DNA of 64,000 bases from Agrypnia vestita (Eukaryota > Arthropoda > Insecta > Trichoptera > Phryganeidae): NCBI GenBank assembly GCA_016648135.1, contig JADDOH010010980.1, positions 56,962-120,961 on the forward strand. Reading direction: 5' to 3'. Of the stretch, positions 1 to 9,950 are shown one piece after another. Under the pieces are notes generated by a model that saw nothing but the letters and a program-made list of their open reading frames with translations, did no database searches and had not been told where the DNA came from. Numbering within the stretch: the stretch's first letter is position 1; each line of letters opens with the position of its first letter. A program made the translations under genes and the position numbers.

Positions 1-276
1 TATGATAATCAACACACCTTTTTAGTAAAGCACCACAAACATTAAAAAAGGCACTTTTTTCAGGAAGCGCATTTTTTTTCTAAAGCGGCGGCTGCGAGCG
101 TGAATGGCACCGAAGTCACGGCCCTTACTGCCGCCGCCTTGTGCCCCCATATTCACAGTGCGTGCGTACACGGCGCCGAGCACGCACGCACACATTCTAA
201 TGGGTAGCGGCCAGTTTGTATGAAAACGTATTACTGTTCTTAGTATACTGTGATTTAGATAAATCCATGCGGACAT
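1..276. other. unassigned, locally GC-richer DNA
   Basis: No gene or element recognised. Positions 80-200 are GC-richer than the surroundings, with several CpGs and GCCGCCGCC-like runs, which could mark old regulatory or exon sequence. The open minus frame across it has no recognisable domain. Confidence 0.4.
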
Positions 277-545
277 TTTCTAAAATAAGGCAAAATTATG
301 CATATTTTAAAACGAATTTAATTTTGTTTATCTTACAATTCCAATAAATAAACTAATGTGTTGTGTGTTTTATGTTCACATAAACCTTCCTGGACGCACG
401 AAGACTACATCATCACTCGCAAATGCGGTGGAGCCAGAAGATGTCTGTCAGCAACTCATTGAACTACGTTCTACGCTTCCTACTAATCCCGTACAGTCTG
501 CAACACGTCATAAGTGAGTACTTTAGTATCCATCCGTGTACGATA
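277..545 (+). repeat. duplicated block, copy 1 (contains candidate exon 1)
   Basis: The stretch from 'ataaggcaaaattatgcat' to just past 'cataagtgagtac' recurs at about 1273-1547 at roughly 80 percent identity by eye. Shared landmarks are 'ccttcctgga', 'gcacgaaga', 'aaatgcggtggagcc', 'ctgtcagcaac' and 'cataagtgag'. The copies flank the helix-turn-helix ORF at 619-1155, so this is either a local duplication of a first exon or a pair of repeats bracketing the gene. Each copy ends in a splice-donor-like GTGAG. Confidence 0.6.
356..513 (+). CDS. candidate exon 1 of helix-turn-helix protein
   Basis: An open frame runs from ATG 356 to a consensus donor (AA|GTGAGT at 514). It encodes about 52 residues including ANAVEPEDVCQQLIELRS. 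An AG acceptor after a T-rich tract (tatttttacag, ending at 611) gives a 98-bp intron. Joining 513 to 612 keeps the frame open into ATG 619, giving a 233-residue model. The matching frame is frameshifted in the duplicate near 1400. The exon could instead be part of an unknown repeat; an in-frame junction is expected by chance one time in three. Confidence 0.3.
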
Positions 546-611
546 GAGTATAGAGGGCCATCTGAAGATTCTGAAAGGCTATGCTAATGTTATATAAAAA
601 TATTTTTACAG

Positions 612-1155
612 AAATAAAATGAGAATGGACAGGAAATCGTATAATATTTTAAACAAACAACAAAAACGGGAAATTTATGAAAAATTTTATTCGAAAGTTA
701 CACATTCTGCCATATCAAAAGAATTTCTAATAAGCTTGTACAGAGTTGGAGTATTAAAAAAAGAATATGATATTCTGTTAGAAGAGGGAGCGATCTCCTT
801 TACAGATGATGGGAAAAATGGACGTGTACTGGAAATGCCCAATGAACGGTCAACTCGGATACCCGCGACGCATGGTTCAGCGATACAGAGCAAAATAAGA
901 TCTCGGTCACCCTCGTCGATCCTCAAAGAGATGCCGGAAGCGAGGACGAATTCGGAGAAAGTCATCAAAGTGGAACCAGAATGCGACGAAGTATTACAAA
1001 TAGACGACTCGGAAAGCGACACAGAGATGGACCAGGTGAAGATAAAGTTTGAAAAAGATGACAGAGTGGCACCGACATGCGACGAAATAACACCAATAGG
1101 GAAGTCGGTTGACGATAAAAATATTGTCAATATTTTCAATATATTCAATAAATAA
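612..1155 (+). CDS. small psq/CENP-B-like helix-turn-helix protein (unrecognised)
   Basis: The ATG at 619 opens 178 residues, ending in TAA at 1153-1155. Residues about 3-55 (YNILNKQQKREIYEKFYSKV, then AISKEFLISL) resemble the psq/CENP-B N-terminal helix-turn-helix of Tigger-type transposases and align by eye with the ORF at 9114 (KKYKNLGPHERNEILKRV, then IAGEFNISL). After it comes a charged, low-complexity tail with two 'K-V/I-K-(I/V)-(K/E)' acidic blocks and CDEV/CDEI motifs; the 9114 protein has CDETLEI at the same place. No catalytic domain is present. An AATAAA overlaps the end of the ORF at 1147. It could be a domesticated transposase fragment or an element remnant. DNA binding is inferred from the helix-turn-helix only. 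Confidence 0.45.
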
Positions 1156-1272
1156 TGTATGCAAGACAAATTTACATTAAATGCATACATATTACATTTA
1201 ATTAATGGACCAGGTGAAGATTGATGTATTTTCTAACAATGATAATATTTGGAATAATTAACGCTGTCTTTT

Positions 1273-1547
1273 TCGCAAATAAGGCAAAATTACGCATGTT
1301 TTAAAATGAATTTAGGTAATTTGCATTTCATATTATTGTATTTATTTTAAAATTCCAATAAATTTACAAGAGTATTGTGTGTTTCATATTAATATATCCT
1401 TCCTGGATGCACGAAGATTACAGCTTCGTAAATGCGGTGGAGCCGGAAGACTTCTGTCAGCAACAGTGAACGACGTTCTATCCTCGCTAATAATCCCGTA
1501 CGGTGTACAACATATCATAAGTGAGAACTTTAGTACCCATTATAGAA
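1273..1547 (+). repeat. duplicated block, copy 2
   Basis: Second copy of the block at 277-545. It retains 'VNAVEPEDFCQQ' in one frame (HEDYSF precedes it), which supports an originally coding character, but meets TGA soon after, so it is decayed. A 66-residue open frame in another phase is not supported by an ATG. Confidence 0.55.
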
Positions 1548-1579
1548 CGGTTACAAATCTTGCCTTTTTTCAAAAATAA

Positions 1580-2635
1580 TAAGCGTGTGGAGGACCCCTG
1601 CCGGACGTTAAGTTCGCATCGAACAAATCCACCAATCAGACTCAGCCAATAGGCCAAATGCAGCTGAAAATGTCTGGCGCCCGCCGATCCTCGCAACCAC
1701 TCTTCTGCCGACCGCCGTCAACGCAACAAGCTCTTGACATTGTATTCCACCATGAACCCTCATTGTAACTTTCTGTACAATAAACCAAGTCTGTAAATCG
1801 TGAGTATTACTTTCCATCCTGTATCTCTGCACATCAATCCTGCATTTTCTTTTGTCACACACAGGCTTACATAGACCAAACGCACACACATAATAGTCAA
1901 CATTAGAATTCCTTCCGCTTCATAATGTGCCAACGAGATTACGTCTCTTACAGATGGACATATTTATCTAGCCACTGAACACTCTCATTAATTTCACAAC
2001 TCATCCGTTAAAAAAGTAACCCATAAAAACCAAGTTTTTATTATACTCCCTTTCTCATTTACTAGTTGAAACATATTTTTTTCGCTTAACCTACGCGTTG
2101 GGCTTCGGTCGGGCGACGCTACGAAAGGGAGAAATAAAATTTTCCGTAAATCCAAAATTATACTATAATCAGGTTCGCGTCTACCAGACGCGTTGAAATA
2201 TTCTCATACAACTAATAATAAGTTGTATGAAAAAACCATTCAAAATTTGAAAAATCCAAAAAAAAATTATTTTTTTTTTAAAGAAAATTTGATAGATCTT
2301 CTTGATCCACGCCACTTGATCTTGAGCCACGAGTCTGCTTGCAAAGTTTCAGCTCGACTGGATCACGGGAAAGGGGTTTAAAATGGATCCAAAGTTTTTT
2401 CGTCAGACAAGACAAGAAGACAAGCATACACCACGAGTTTATATAAAGGGAGTAAAAACAAAATTATCGACTGTCCTTATCTATTGGAACGTGTCTGCTT
2501 GCTTGTTCCATCCCGCGAAATATTTAACTAGAATCTTTATATACTATCGTTAATAAAACAGAATGTTACGAATGTTTTATTTAGAGAAACCAATGCCATC
2601 CTCCTTTCACTGTTCTACATTAAGCGCCAGTAATA
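1580..2635. other. unassigned region
   Basis: No recognised gene. At 1590-1870 there is a moderately GC-rich stretch beginning 'tgtggaggacccctg' with an AATAAA followed by 'ccaagtctgt', which resembles the end of a retroviral-type LTR. I could not find paired ends or a target duplication. A TATATAAAG box lies near 2440. Confidence 0.3.
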
Positions 2636-2812
2636 GGCCGGCGCCACACTAAGCGCATCTTCCACCAAGTCTTTTCCATCGCAGAACGCGCTGCGTTTCT
2701 TTCCATGCGCTTATCAAACACACTACGCGGACGATCGGTCGATCAAATTGCTTTGCCGAATTGACGCGACGGAAAAGACGCGGCGGATCATCCGCTTGGT
2801 GTGGCGCCGGCC
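2636..2812. mobile_element. 177-bp MITE with GGCCGGCGCCACAC inverted ends
   Basis: The ends are perfect 14-bp inverted repeats (GGCCGGCGCCACAC at 2636, its complement ending at 2812). An inner partial match follows (TAAGCG against CGCTTG). There is no coding capacity. No clear target duplication; both flanks are TAATA-like. The high GC end motif suggests a P- or hAT-type non-autonomous element, but the superfamily is not certain. Confidence 0.65.
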
Positions 2813-2824
2813 ATAATCAGTAAG

Positions 2825-2961
2825 TCTTCGGGTACAATACGAGCGGCGAGCGGCATAGCGTCAGAGTCAGTCGTATTGAGCTTAGTTATATCGTGGCCGA
2901 TGCCCCTCACTACTCTGACGCTCTGACGCTCCGCGCTCGCCGCTCGTATCGCTACCCGAGG
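2825..2961. repeat. 137-bp imperfect hairpin
   Basis: The left arm 'cgggtacaatacgagcggcg' near 2829 is mirrored by 'cgccgctcgtatcgctaccc' near 2958, and inner parts (gcgtcagag against ctctgacgc) also pair. It lies directly after the MITE and is a separate foldback unit. Confidence 0.55.
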
Positions 2962-3257
2962 CCTAACACGCCAAACATCAACTGGTAAAAAGCCATTATC
3001 CAAGGATCGATGGACCAAATGGAAGGCAAAATTCTACGATATCCTCAGTGTAGCATTCTATGCTTAGCGTAACAACTCCTGTTGTCAAAACCAAGCAGAA
3101 AAAACACAATTATTAGTAACTAGAAAATTCAGGTACAAAAATGATAACAGAACCTTAAAATTATAATGCAGTTAATATAATAATCAAATTGTAAATCCAA
3201 CATTTCGATATTTTATTTTTTAACAAATTTAAACAGATTTAGGTCACTTGACATGAT

Positions 3258-3372
3258 AGATGTATGAATGTGGATGAGGCGAGAGTTGTATGTCAGGACA
3301 GAAGAGTGTGGCGCTCTATCCTCTCTGCCTACCCCCAAGGGGAAACAGCGTGATGGTAAGTAAGTAAGCAAG
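3258..3372 (+). mobile_element. RTE-type LINE family A, 3' end fragment
   Basis: Matches the last about 110 bp of family A. It encodes the conserved end 'MNVDEA', then 'RVWRSILSAYP', and terminates in a (GTAA)n tail rather than poly(A). Family A has at least eight copies in this window. Confidence 0.7.
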
Positions 3373-3633
3373 ACATGATAGATAGTCCTAGTGCGACATT
3401 AGAGTACAAACTAATTTTTTTTTATATACGAGGGTCGTCCAGAAATGGAGGATGCAAAATTTTTTTAAAATCGAAAAGTGCACATATTTGCGTGAAATTT
3501 GCGGAGATCATAACAGAAAGAAATATACACTGAAGCTTCAAGAAGCTACTCAAGGATTTGTTATAAATGGAAAGATTCTGAAGAACCTGCGTTGTGCAAA
3601 TGATACGGTACTTCTAGCAAGTACAGGTCTTTC

Positions 3634-3797
3634 CATTTAAGAAAGACAATCGAATTAGTATGTGTAAGCCGTGCGTACGAGGCTCATTGTTTCCTTATGT
3701 TGGTGTCTACGGGTGGGTATGAACACCAAGACAATGAAACAATGTATACCTCATACGCACGGCTTACACATACTAACTCGATTGTCTTTCTTAAATG
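3634..3797. mobile_element. 164-bp hairpin MITE with TTAA at both ends
   Basis: Near-perfect inverted arms of about 65 bp. The left starts 'ttaagaaagacaatcga', then 'tgtgtaagccgtgcgta'; the right reads 'tacgcacggcttacaca', then 'tcgattgtctttcttaa'. TTAA sits at both borders (3637 and 3791), consistent with but not proof of a piggyBac-type target. No coding capacity. Confidence 0.65.
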
Positions 3798-3949
3798 AAA
3801 AAAACTCTAACATTAATGATTTCCGAATTCTGCCGATGTAAGTAGTGAATGCATGTGCGAATTTTGGGTTAGAATATAGTAAATACACAACAGAACAAAA
3901 GAACACAGAACATAAAAAAAATAGTAAAACAAAAAAAAATACATGCCAG

Positions 3950-4240
3950 TGAGAAGTGCCGACATAAGGCGCACACTCGACATGAAGCCCCTACTCCTAC
4001 ACATAGAAAAATCATAAATGAGGTGGCTTGGACATGTGCTAAGAATGCCAGAGGAACGAATACCAAGAAAAGTCATCCTAGCAACCCCGGAAGGAAGGTG
4101 GGTCCTTAATTAAGCTGGGAGAAGCAACAAAAAAATATGTATGAAAACAGAATAGGTCTATACTGGTTGACCCCCATGAGGAAGCAGCGTCGAGTCTTTG
4201 GGTCCTCTACGAGGACAAGCTGATGAAGATGATGACAATG
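3950..4240 (+). mobile_element. RTE-type LINE family B, 3' end fragment
   Basis: Encodes the RT-tail motif 'MRWLGHVLRMPEERIPRKVI' with the 'PEGR' continuation seen in the minus copy at 18,806-19,150. It ends 'gtcgagtctttgggtcct' and '(gatgaa)(gatgat)', the short-repeat tail typical of RTE elements. Frames are broken. Confidence 0.65.
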
Positions 4241-4309
4241 AAAGTCTTTATGTTTCTGGATCGAAATTAGAGAAGGTATAAAGTATTGCACACTTCTGCT
4301 GCAATGTAA

Positions 4310-5315
4310 ATGGAAGACGAGATCCTTCTGTTGGAATCAAATGCCGCATTGAGAAAGCTCGGGCAACCTTTATCCGAATGAATAAGACGTTTTGCAATAA
4401 GATCTCAACATAGAATTGCGAATGGGAATGGTCAAATGCTACGTGTTATCGGTATTATTTTATGGAAGGGAAGCATCGAATGGAAGCACCGAAGAAATAA
4501 TTCAATTCAATTTATTTAATAATATGTACATTACAAACTAAGTGTTCAAGGCATACATATTATGGAAGTATATATCAAAATAAAAATATTTAATAAATTA
4601 AAAATAACATAAAATCTGGTCAAAGGTGTAGGAGAATCCCGCTTCGGAAAACCCCTCAGACACATGGAATATATCAATACCCAAAGCGATTTTGTTCAGC
4701 ATAGCAGTGGCTCTTCCAACAGGCATAACCATCGGCAGGTTGGTCCTGTACTTTGGAATGTGAAACAGTCTATGCTGACGATGTGTAATGTAATTATCAG
4801 GAACATACAAACCAATGCTCTGCATGATTTCAGGATTATCGATCATACCGCGAAACAATCGATAAAAATGTGTAATCAAATACACATTCCTTCTAGTCTC
4901 TAGACTATTGTAGCCAAGCAAACCCTGGAGAAACTCGGTTGGGTAAAGCCAAGGATACTGCCCGTACTCTCTCATGTAGAGATATCTCAGCAACTTATTT
5001 TGGACTTTCTCCACCATAAGAGAGTACTTGCCCTCATGTGGCCCCCAGATCATCGAGCTAATAAGGCGACTTGAAGCATTCTACATGTCGATGTTACACA
5101 AGAATAATCAAAATAAGCTGGATGGACAGAGTTACCAGAAGGTGATAAAGATAAATAAGAAATTAGAAAATTTTAGCTTAGTGTGACAATAGCAAGAATA
5201 TTGATGGAAAAAAACTCTAAAATCCAAAAACTTCAATATCTCGGACATGTGATGAGACATCCAGAGAAGTATGAGATCTTTCATCTCATAATGATGGAAA
5301 AGATTGCCGGAATAG
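4310..5315 (+). mobile_element. RTE-type LINE family C fragment, interrupted by a CR1/Jockey insertion
   Basis: Left piece 4310-4500 encodes 'IKCRIEKARATFIRMNKTF', then 'DLNIELRM', then 'KCYVLSVLFYG', the RT thumb region of RTE-like elements. Right piece 5056-5315 continues the same protein order with 'RRLEAFYMSML', then 'LQYLGHVMRHPEKYE'. Between them lies a minus-strand LINE of another family (4502-5055). Reading order and family agree across the insert, so this is one older element split by a younger one. Both pieces have stops and frameshifts. Confidence 0.65.
4502..5055 (-). mobile_element. CR1/Jockey-group LINE (family J), 5'-truncated 3' end
   Basis: A 151-residue minus frame (4598-5053) starts mid-domain at MIWGPHEGKYSL and carries FLRYLYMREYG-type, YPWLYPTEFLQG and LETRRNVYLITHFYRL motifs, the C-terminal thumb of a non-LTR reverse transcriptase. 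It ends in 'aaattgaattgaa', a short TTGAA repeat tail. Two other loci (49,885-50,905 minus and 56,118-56,875 plus) are highly similar. It lies inside family C. Confidence 0.75.
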
Positions 5316-6269
5316 GGTAATTTCACTTTTTTTTAATGGAAAATCTTAACTTTGGTGTAGAAAATAGTGTATGAATAAGATTTTTTTTTAATAAGTATAT
5401 TAACATTAAAAAACGATTTTGAAAATCACCATATTTAACTCTCGCCAAATCGTCATTTATCAAATGTTATGTCAATCTGACGTTCAACACGTAACAGCAC
5501 ATTCACGTATTTAGACTTTCATTCCTTTTTTTACAAAACATGTACATGTTGTATGGTACTCAAATGTAGAATTTCATTCCTGAAAATTCCCGATAATGTT
5601 AGAGAAAATTGAATGATCGGTAAGAAATCGGCAATTTCCTTGTGAAAATCCATTATTTTAAATGTGTTCTTAGATAGTTATTTTTATTAAAATAGGCCAC
5701 CGAAAAATTAACACAAACACAAAGAAAACACGAGTAAAAACAATGCGAAGACGAACAGTGACCATAGAATATAAACAAATTACAGTGACAAACACCGTAG
5801 AATATATGCTTTATCTATAATTCCTGCAAAGTGACGTTGTATCGCGTTTTAATGAAATCGTATTTTTTAAGATTTTTTATCACAAAAATTATCACAAAAA
5901 GAATGAAAACATTATCCCACACCATCCATACTGAGTTACAAAATATAATTTTGTAACTCAATAAAATAATAATTAATAATTTTTGTAACTTAATCTAATA
6001 TTTCTTTGCCTATATCTTACTTATTTAATCTAATGTCTTAGACTAATGATTACATTAACAATAGATATGTATGTAAATATATGACAATTCCCTCCACTTT
6101 TAAACACGAGAATAAATTCTCATCAGTGGGTAAGAGTGTAATATAAATGTGAATTAATTATATTATATTGAAAACAGCCACTCTAAGTTTGTACATTTAC
6201 CAAATAAATTTAATAAAATAAAAAAATAAATAAAAAATATTATTCTTCTGAATCGATTTAATATATTTT
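5316..6269. other. unassigned AT-rich spacer
   Basis: No gene, repeat boundary or RNA gene recognised. AT-rich with runs of T. Confidence 0.4.
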
Positions 6270-6470
6270 CATAAATATCTGTAAAATGTGAAATTACGCT
6301 ATTCGGAGCCCTGGAAGAAGAAGAACATGATGGCTGAAAAACCTGAGAAGTGGTTTGGCCATCTACTGCAGAGCTATTCCGGACCGCAGTAAATAAAATG
6401 GTGATTGCCAAATGATAGCCAAATGACAATCCGTTGTACGGATGAGGCACAAGAAGAAGACAATGATCTA
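6270..6470 (+). mobile_element. possible RTE-like LINE tail
   Basis: The plus strand encodes pieces such as 'RTAVNKMVIAK' and 'NDNPLYG', then 'GTRRRQ', which resembles the very end of RTE reverse transcriptase ORFs, where an A..W..A and G-RRR end is common. Short and broken, so the call is tentative. Confidence 0.3.
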
Positions 6471-6635
6471 TTCATTATACATGATTATTATTTATTCAAC
6501 ACAAACATTGCATAATTTTAGAATCTGTATTCCAACAATACAAATTCTAAAGTCAGTAGTCAAATATTTTACGACATTGTTGCAATTCCACAAGTTCTCT
6601 CGTAAAAAAGAAAAAAAAATGTTCTGTAGGAATAT

Positions 6636-7152
6636 ACAGAGGTCTCATAGCTAGTAGCAAAAATGTTACAAGTGGATTCCTGCTTTGATATTGAATCGAA
6701 AATGTTCAAGCAAACATGACCTAATCAATTGTTATGGGGATATGCAATATTAAAGTTTGCATTTTTTTCAATATTTCTAGCTTATTTTTTGCAAAATGTT
6801 GAACTATCGTTACAGCAACTTATATCGATTATGAAAAATTAATTCGCTTCAATACAACTCAAATAAAATGATAAAAACCCTGTAAAAAAAATAATTTTCA
6901 ATTTTTGTAAGGTTTTTATCATTTTATTCGACTTGTATTAAGTGAATGAATTGTTCATAATCGATATAAGTTGCTGTACCTATAGTTCGACTTTTTGATA
7001 AAAATAATTCAGAAATATTGAAAAAAATGAAAACTTATATCTTGCTACGCTACAACTATTGACATTTTGTCACAGTTGCTTGAACATTTTCGACTCATTA
7101 TCAAGGCAGGAATCCACCTGTAATTTTTTGCTACTAACTATGAGACACCCTA
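6636..7152. mobile_element. foldback MITE family E, variant copy
   Basis: About 517 bp in which the two halves are long inverted copies of each other. The left half has 'tctcatagctagtagcaaaa', 'gattcctgc', 'attgaatcgaaaatgttcaag' and 'aatatttctagcttattttt'. The right half carries the complements and ends 'actaactatgagacacccta'. TA flanks both ends. Same family as 16,112-16,651, 58,929-59,489 and 62,533-63,051, with the outer ends diverged from them except the 58.9-kb copy. Confidence 0.75.
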
Positions 7153-7475
7153 TATACCTAAACTAAAAAAAAATAACCACAAAACACCCACTACTCTTAC
7201 CTTGGAATTAAAGTAGGTACTTCAATAGCCTGCCAGTAAATAATAATAATAATAAAAATATAAAATGTATGAGAAATTAAAATTATATTTTTAAATATGT
7301 CATTTTCAACCATCATTATACCATAATAAATATTTTATTTCTTAGTTTCTTTATTAAGTTAGAGTTATTTCTTTATTAAGGTTTCTATTTCTTTATTGAT
7401 TAACTACCTCTTATGTTAACAGTTGTTTCATTAAAAAATGTGCTTGTACTTCTGCTTCTCAAACACAAGTTTTTA

Positions 7476-7684
7476 ACTGTAATGGGGCATTGAAGGTGAA
7501 GGTGACCCACCACATACCCTGGGCTGTTTTATGCGCCGAAGCGTCCATATCAGCCCAACACATTCGCCGCCTGGTTGGCATTATTTTATGCTAAAGCGTC
7601 CTCTCCGCCCGGCCTTGCGTCCCAGCATAACAAGAAGCAAGACCAGGCGAGTCGGTCGCGCAAAACCTTCAATGTCCCATGCTA
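7476..7684. mobile_element. about 200-bp inverted-repeat element
   Basis: The left end 'aatggggcattgaaggt' (7481) is mirrored by 'accttcaatgtcccat' (ending 7680) with one mismatch. The centre is GC-rich. 'actgtaatggggca' recurs at about 8107, suggesting another end. No target duplication seen. Confidence 0.5.
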
Positions 7685-8200
7685 AAAGTCTTTATTTTTA
7701 AAAGAGGTTTTACAAAATTACAATAAAAGAACATCTATAATCTAAAAAATACAACATAAGAACACCCGAGGAGACAAAAATAAATCAACACCCCTCCTTG
7801 GAGGGATAGGGACAAAACAAAAATAAAAACATGTAGCACTTGTGCCAGAAAAGGTAAAACCACCGGTATGACACCGACCAGGAGAGACAACGTAAAATTG
7901 ACAAAATATGATACAAAACAGAAAGATAACATGGTTGTGCAAATAAAATGGAAAATAACGATAGAAAACACAATGAAATTAACAAGAATGTAAAGAGAAA
8001 ATAGAAGTAATAAACAGAAAAAGTGAAATTGCAAGATTATTAAAAGAAAACAAAGAAAGACCAATGTAGGGTAATTTTGAAAATTTTTTGTTAATGATTT
8101 CGTACACTGTAATGGGGCAGTAACAACAAAAGGAAAATGTAACTTAATACTGTTATACAAGTGAAAATATATTGAGATAAAATAAAAACATGGCCGGATG
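7685..8200. other. unassigned A-rich segment
   Basis: Strongly purine/A-rich on the plus strand. The long minus frame over it is F/L/V-rich only because its complement is A-rich; it has no domain and is not called as a gene. Confidence 0.4.
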
Positions 8201-8364
8201 CAACGCTAAGCATGCATCATGCATTCGTCATTAGCGACGTCCAGCCACACGGCTCGGCGACTTTTTAGCGATACTCTGAAGTACTCTAGCCTTCGGGTAA
8301 AATTCGTCGAGCGGTAGCCGAACTTTGCGGCTGAACGCGCCCAAGGACCTGTTATCGCGAGAAA

Positions 8365-8469
8365 ATGGCGGATTTGCAATCGCGCGCGGGAGACGTGCGT
8401 AAACAACAAATTGTGTACAGCATACGGAATAATATTTTCGGCGAGTGCGGTCTGAATTCGAAATTGTAA
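8365..8469 (+). CDS. 34-codon ORF in a GC-rich patch, possible first exon
   Basis: ATG 8365 in good eukaryotic context (gagaaaATGG) opens MADLQSRAGDVRKQQIVYSI and ends at TAA 8467. It sits in a GC/CpG-rich patch (8210-8480), unlike the neighbourhood, and 645 bp upstream of the helix-turn-helix ORF at 9114. The 'R.QIVYSI' style resembles the start of some insect element proteins, but this is weak. The frame immediately upstream of ATG 9114 is closed by a TAA at 9045, so a direct splice into the acceptor at 9025 is not in frame. Confidence 0.25.
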   Translation: MADLQSRAGDVRKQQIVYSIRNNIFGECGLNSKL

Positions 8470-8734
8470 ATAATACCCGCGCCTAAATAACATTGTGTCG
8501 GTGATCAAAAGCTAATAATTTGTGATTTTAGAAACATATTCGCGAGTGTGCGACCTAAATAGCATCTGTGGGAAAAGTGAATCACCAAACTGCATACAAG
8601 TTCGTACTTTGTAAAGGAATAATCCAAGACTATGGTCCCGTTGTTCGTACAATGAAAATAAATATTTCACTATATAATTTAATGTCCTGTTAATTTAATG
8701 TAACTAAAATAATCGTAATCTAAATTAAACAAAC

Positions 8735-8785
8735 CAAACCTAATAACCTAACCAAACCAAACCTAATAACCTAACCTAACCTTAT
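8735..8785. repeat. degenerate CCTAA-rich tract
   Basis: Repeated 'aacctaa' and 'aaaccaaacctaataac' units. Insect telomeres are (TTAGG)n and this is the complement motif, but only a few interrupted units are present, so it may be simple low-complexity sequence. Confidence 0.4.
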
Positions 8786-9113
8786 ATATTGCTTATGAAA
8801 TGTCAAAATATGCAGTGCATTTTTCGAAAATTTATAGTGTAATATCTTATTTAATACTTACTTTTTAAACGTAAATTATCTTTCATTTTGTTATTAGCAC
8901 ATTGAATAATATAGTGAAATAATCATTTTCGTTGCATATGCAATGGGACCATTATCTTGGATTTGGCCTTTGTAAACATAGAAACGTTCGGTTCTAAAAT
9001 AACAAAAGATTAAACATTTTTTCAGTGGAAATTATTACCTTTTTTAAAATTTAAGGAAATATTACTTGGATATTTTATTCAAAAATTGCCGGCTGCACAT
9101 TGAGGCGGGAGAA

Positions 9114-9704
9114 ATGAACGGAGGAAAGAAAAAATATAAAAATCTAGGCCCACACGAAAGAAACGAAATTTTGAAAAGAGTTCAATCAAACACCGGGTAC
9201 GCTAAAATTGCAGGTGAATTTAACATAAGTTTGCCTACGCTTAAAAAAATAATACAAGATAACATAGAGCGACGGGCCGCTGAAGAAATCGACTTGACGG
9301 GAGGCGCCGGAACATCAAAATGTGACGAAACATTAGAAATAAAGGACACCCAAAGGCGGCGACCCCCGATGAACAACGCCGAGATGCAAAAAGTGAAAAT
9401 GAATTTGGACCACGTCATAGAATTCGTCAATTACAACCCTGATTTTAAAAAATACAGGGAAATCCTGAAGGAGCTGCGCAAGGACATCTTCGCGAAGATG
9501 ACGGAAAGGCGCGGCAGGCAGACCACGATATCCGCCTTCTTCAGGAGCGGAAAAGGGGCATCCGCCCCGTGGAAAGCTTCGGCCCCTTTGAAGAGCGGGC
9601 GCAGTCCACCAATCACGCACAGACGAACAGTGGTACCACTCCCGAGCGAAGACAGCGACAGTCGTTCCTATTCGCCGCGTAGTGATATAGACTCGTCTTC
9701 ATGA
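9114..9704 (+). CDS. Tigger/CENP-B-like HTH protein with PIP-box tail, no DDE core
   Basis: The ATG at 9114 is the first Met of the open frame, giving 196 residues and TGA at 9702. Residues about 4-50 (KKYKNLGPHERNEILKRV, then AKIAGEFNISLPTLKKI) form a psq/CENP-B N-terminal helix-turn-helix. The middle has CDETLEI. A helical stretch (LDHVIEFVNYNPDFKKY) leads to RQTTISAFF, which fits the PCNA-interacting consensus Q-x-x-[ILM]-x-x-F-F. In Tigger/pogo transposases the helix-turn-helix is followed by a second DNA-binding half and a DDE core before such a tail; both are missing. Pogo transposase is known to carry a PCNA-binding motif. The tail is rich in Ser, Pro and Arg. AATAAA follows at 9804. 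Domesticated gene or deleted transposon are both possible. Confidence 0.6.
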   Translation: MNGGKKKYKNLGPHERNEILKRVQSNTGYAKIAGEFNISLPTLKKIIQDNIERRAAEEIDLTGGAGTSKCDETLEIKDTQRRRPPMNNAEMQKVKMNLDHVIEFVNYNPDFKKYREILKELRKDIFAKMTERRGRQTTISAFFRSGKGASAPWKASAPLKSGRSPPITHRRTVVPLPSEDSDSRSYSPRSDIDSSS

Positions 9705-9803
9705 TCTAGAATCTAGAGCCATCTTGGTGAATAGGCATGGTGGCAGGATTAAAATATGATCCAGTTTTAATATACACATTGAGATTAATATGATTTTCAA
9801 TGA

Positions 9804-9809
9804 AATAAA
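9804..9809 (+). terminator. polyadenylation signal of the 9114 ORF
   Basis: AATAAA 100 bp after the stop codon, in 'aatgaaataaaagtataaa'. Confidence 0.45.
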
Positions 9810-9868
9810 AGTATAAAATTCTGCGATCGGCCATTTTAACTGAAACACCGGTCGGAGCGACTGGCGTC

Positions 9869-9950
9869 ACGCCTAAGTAACCATCACCGTGTCTCTTGAA
9901 CTGTTGTCATAGACACAATGCAATGTTTACTTAGGCTCGACGTCACGTGG
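9869..9950. repeat. short imperfect inverted repeat
   Basis: 'cgtcacgcctaagtaaacca'-type left arm (with one change) and 'tgtttacttaggctcgacg' right arm pair over about 20 bp around a 45-bp loop. Function unknown. Confidence 0.4.

Noticed and set aside
687..1190. 167-codon minus-strand ORF
   Set aside because: It is antisense to the helix-turn-helix frame and has no domain.
1590..1870. Solo LTR starting TGTGGAGGACC
   Set aside because: AATAAA is present but no matching CA end with target duplication could be found.
7735..8160. 141-codon hydrophobic 'membrane protein' on the minus strand
   Set aside because: Its Phe/Leu/Val richness reflects an A-rich complement; no domain, no start context, no splice signals.
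8735..8785. Interstitial telomere
   Set aside because: Only a few interrupted CCTAA units; insect intergenic DNA often shows this by chance or as simple sequence.
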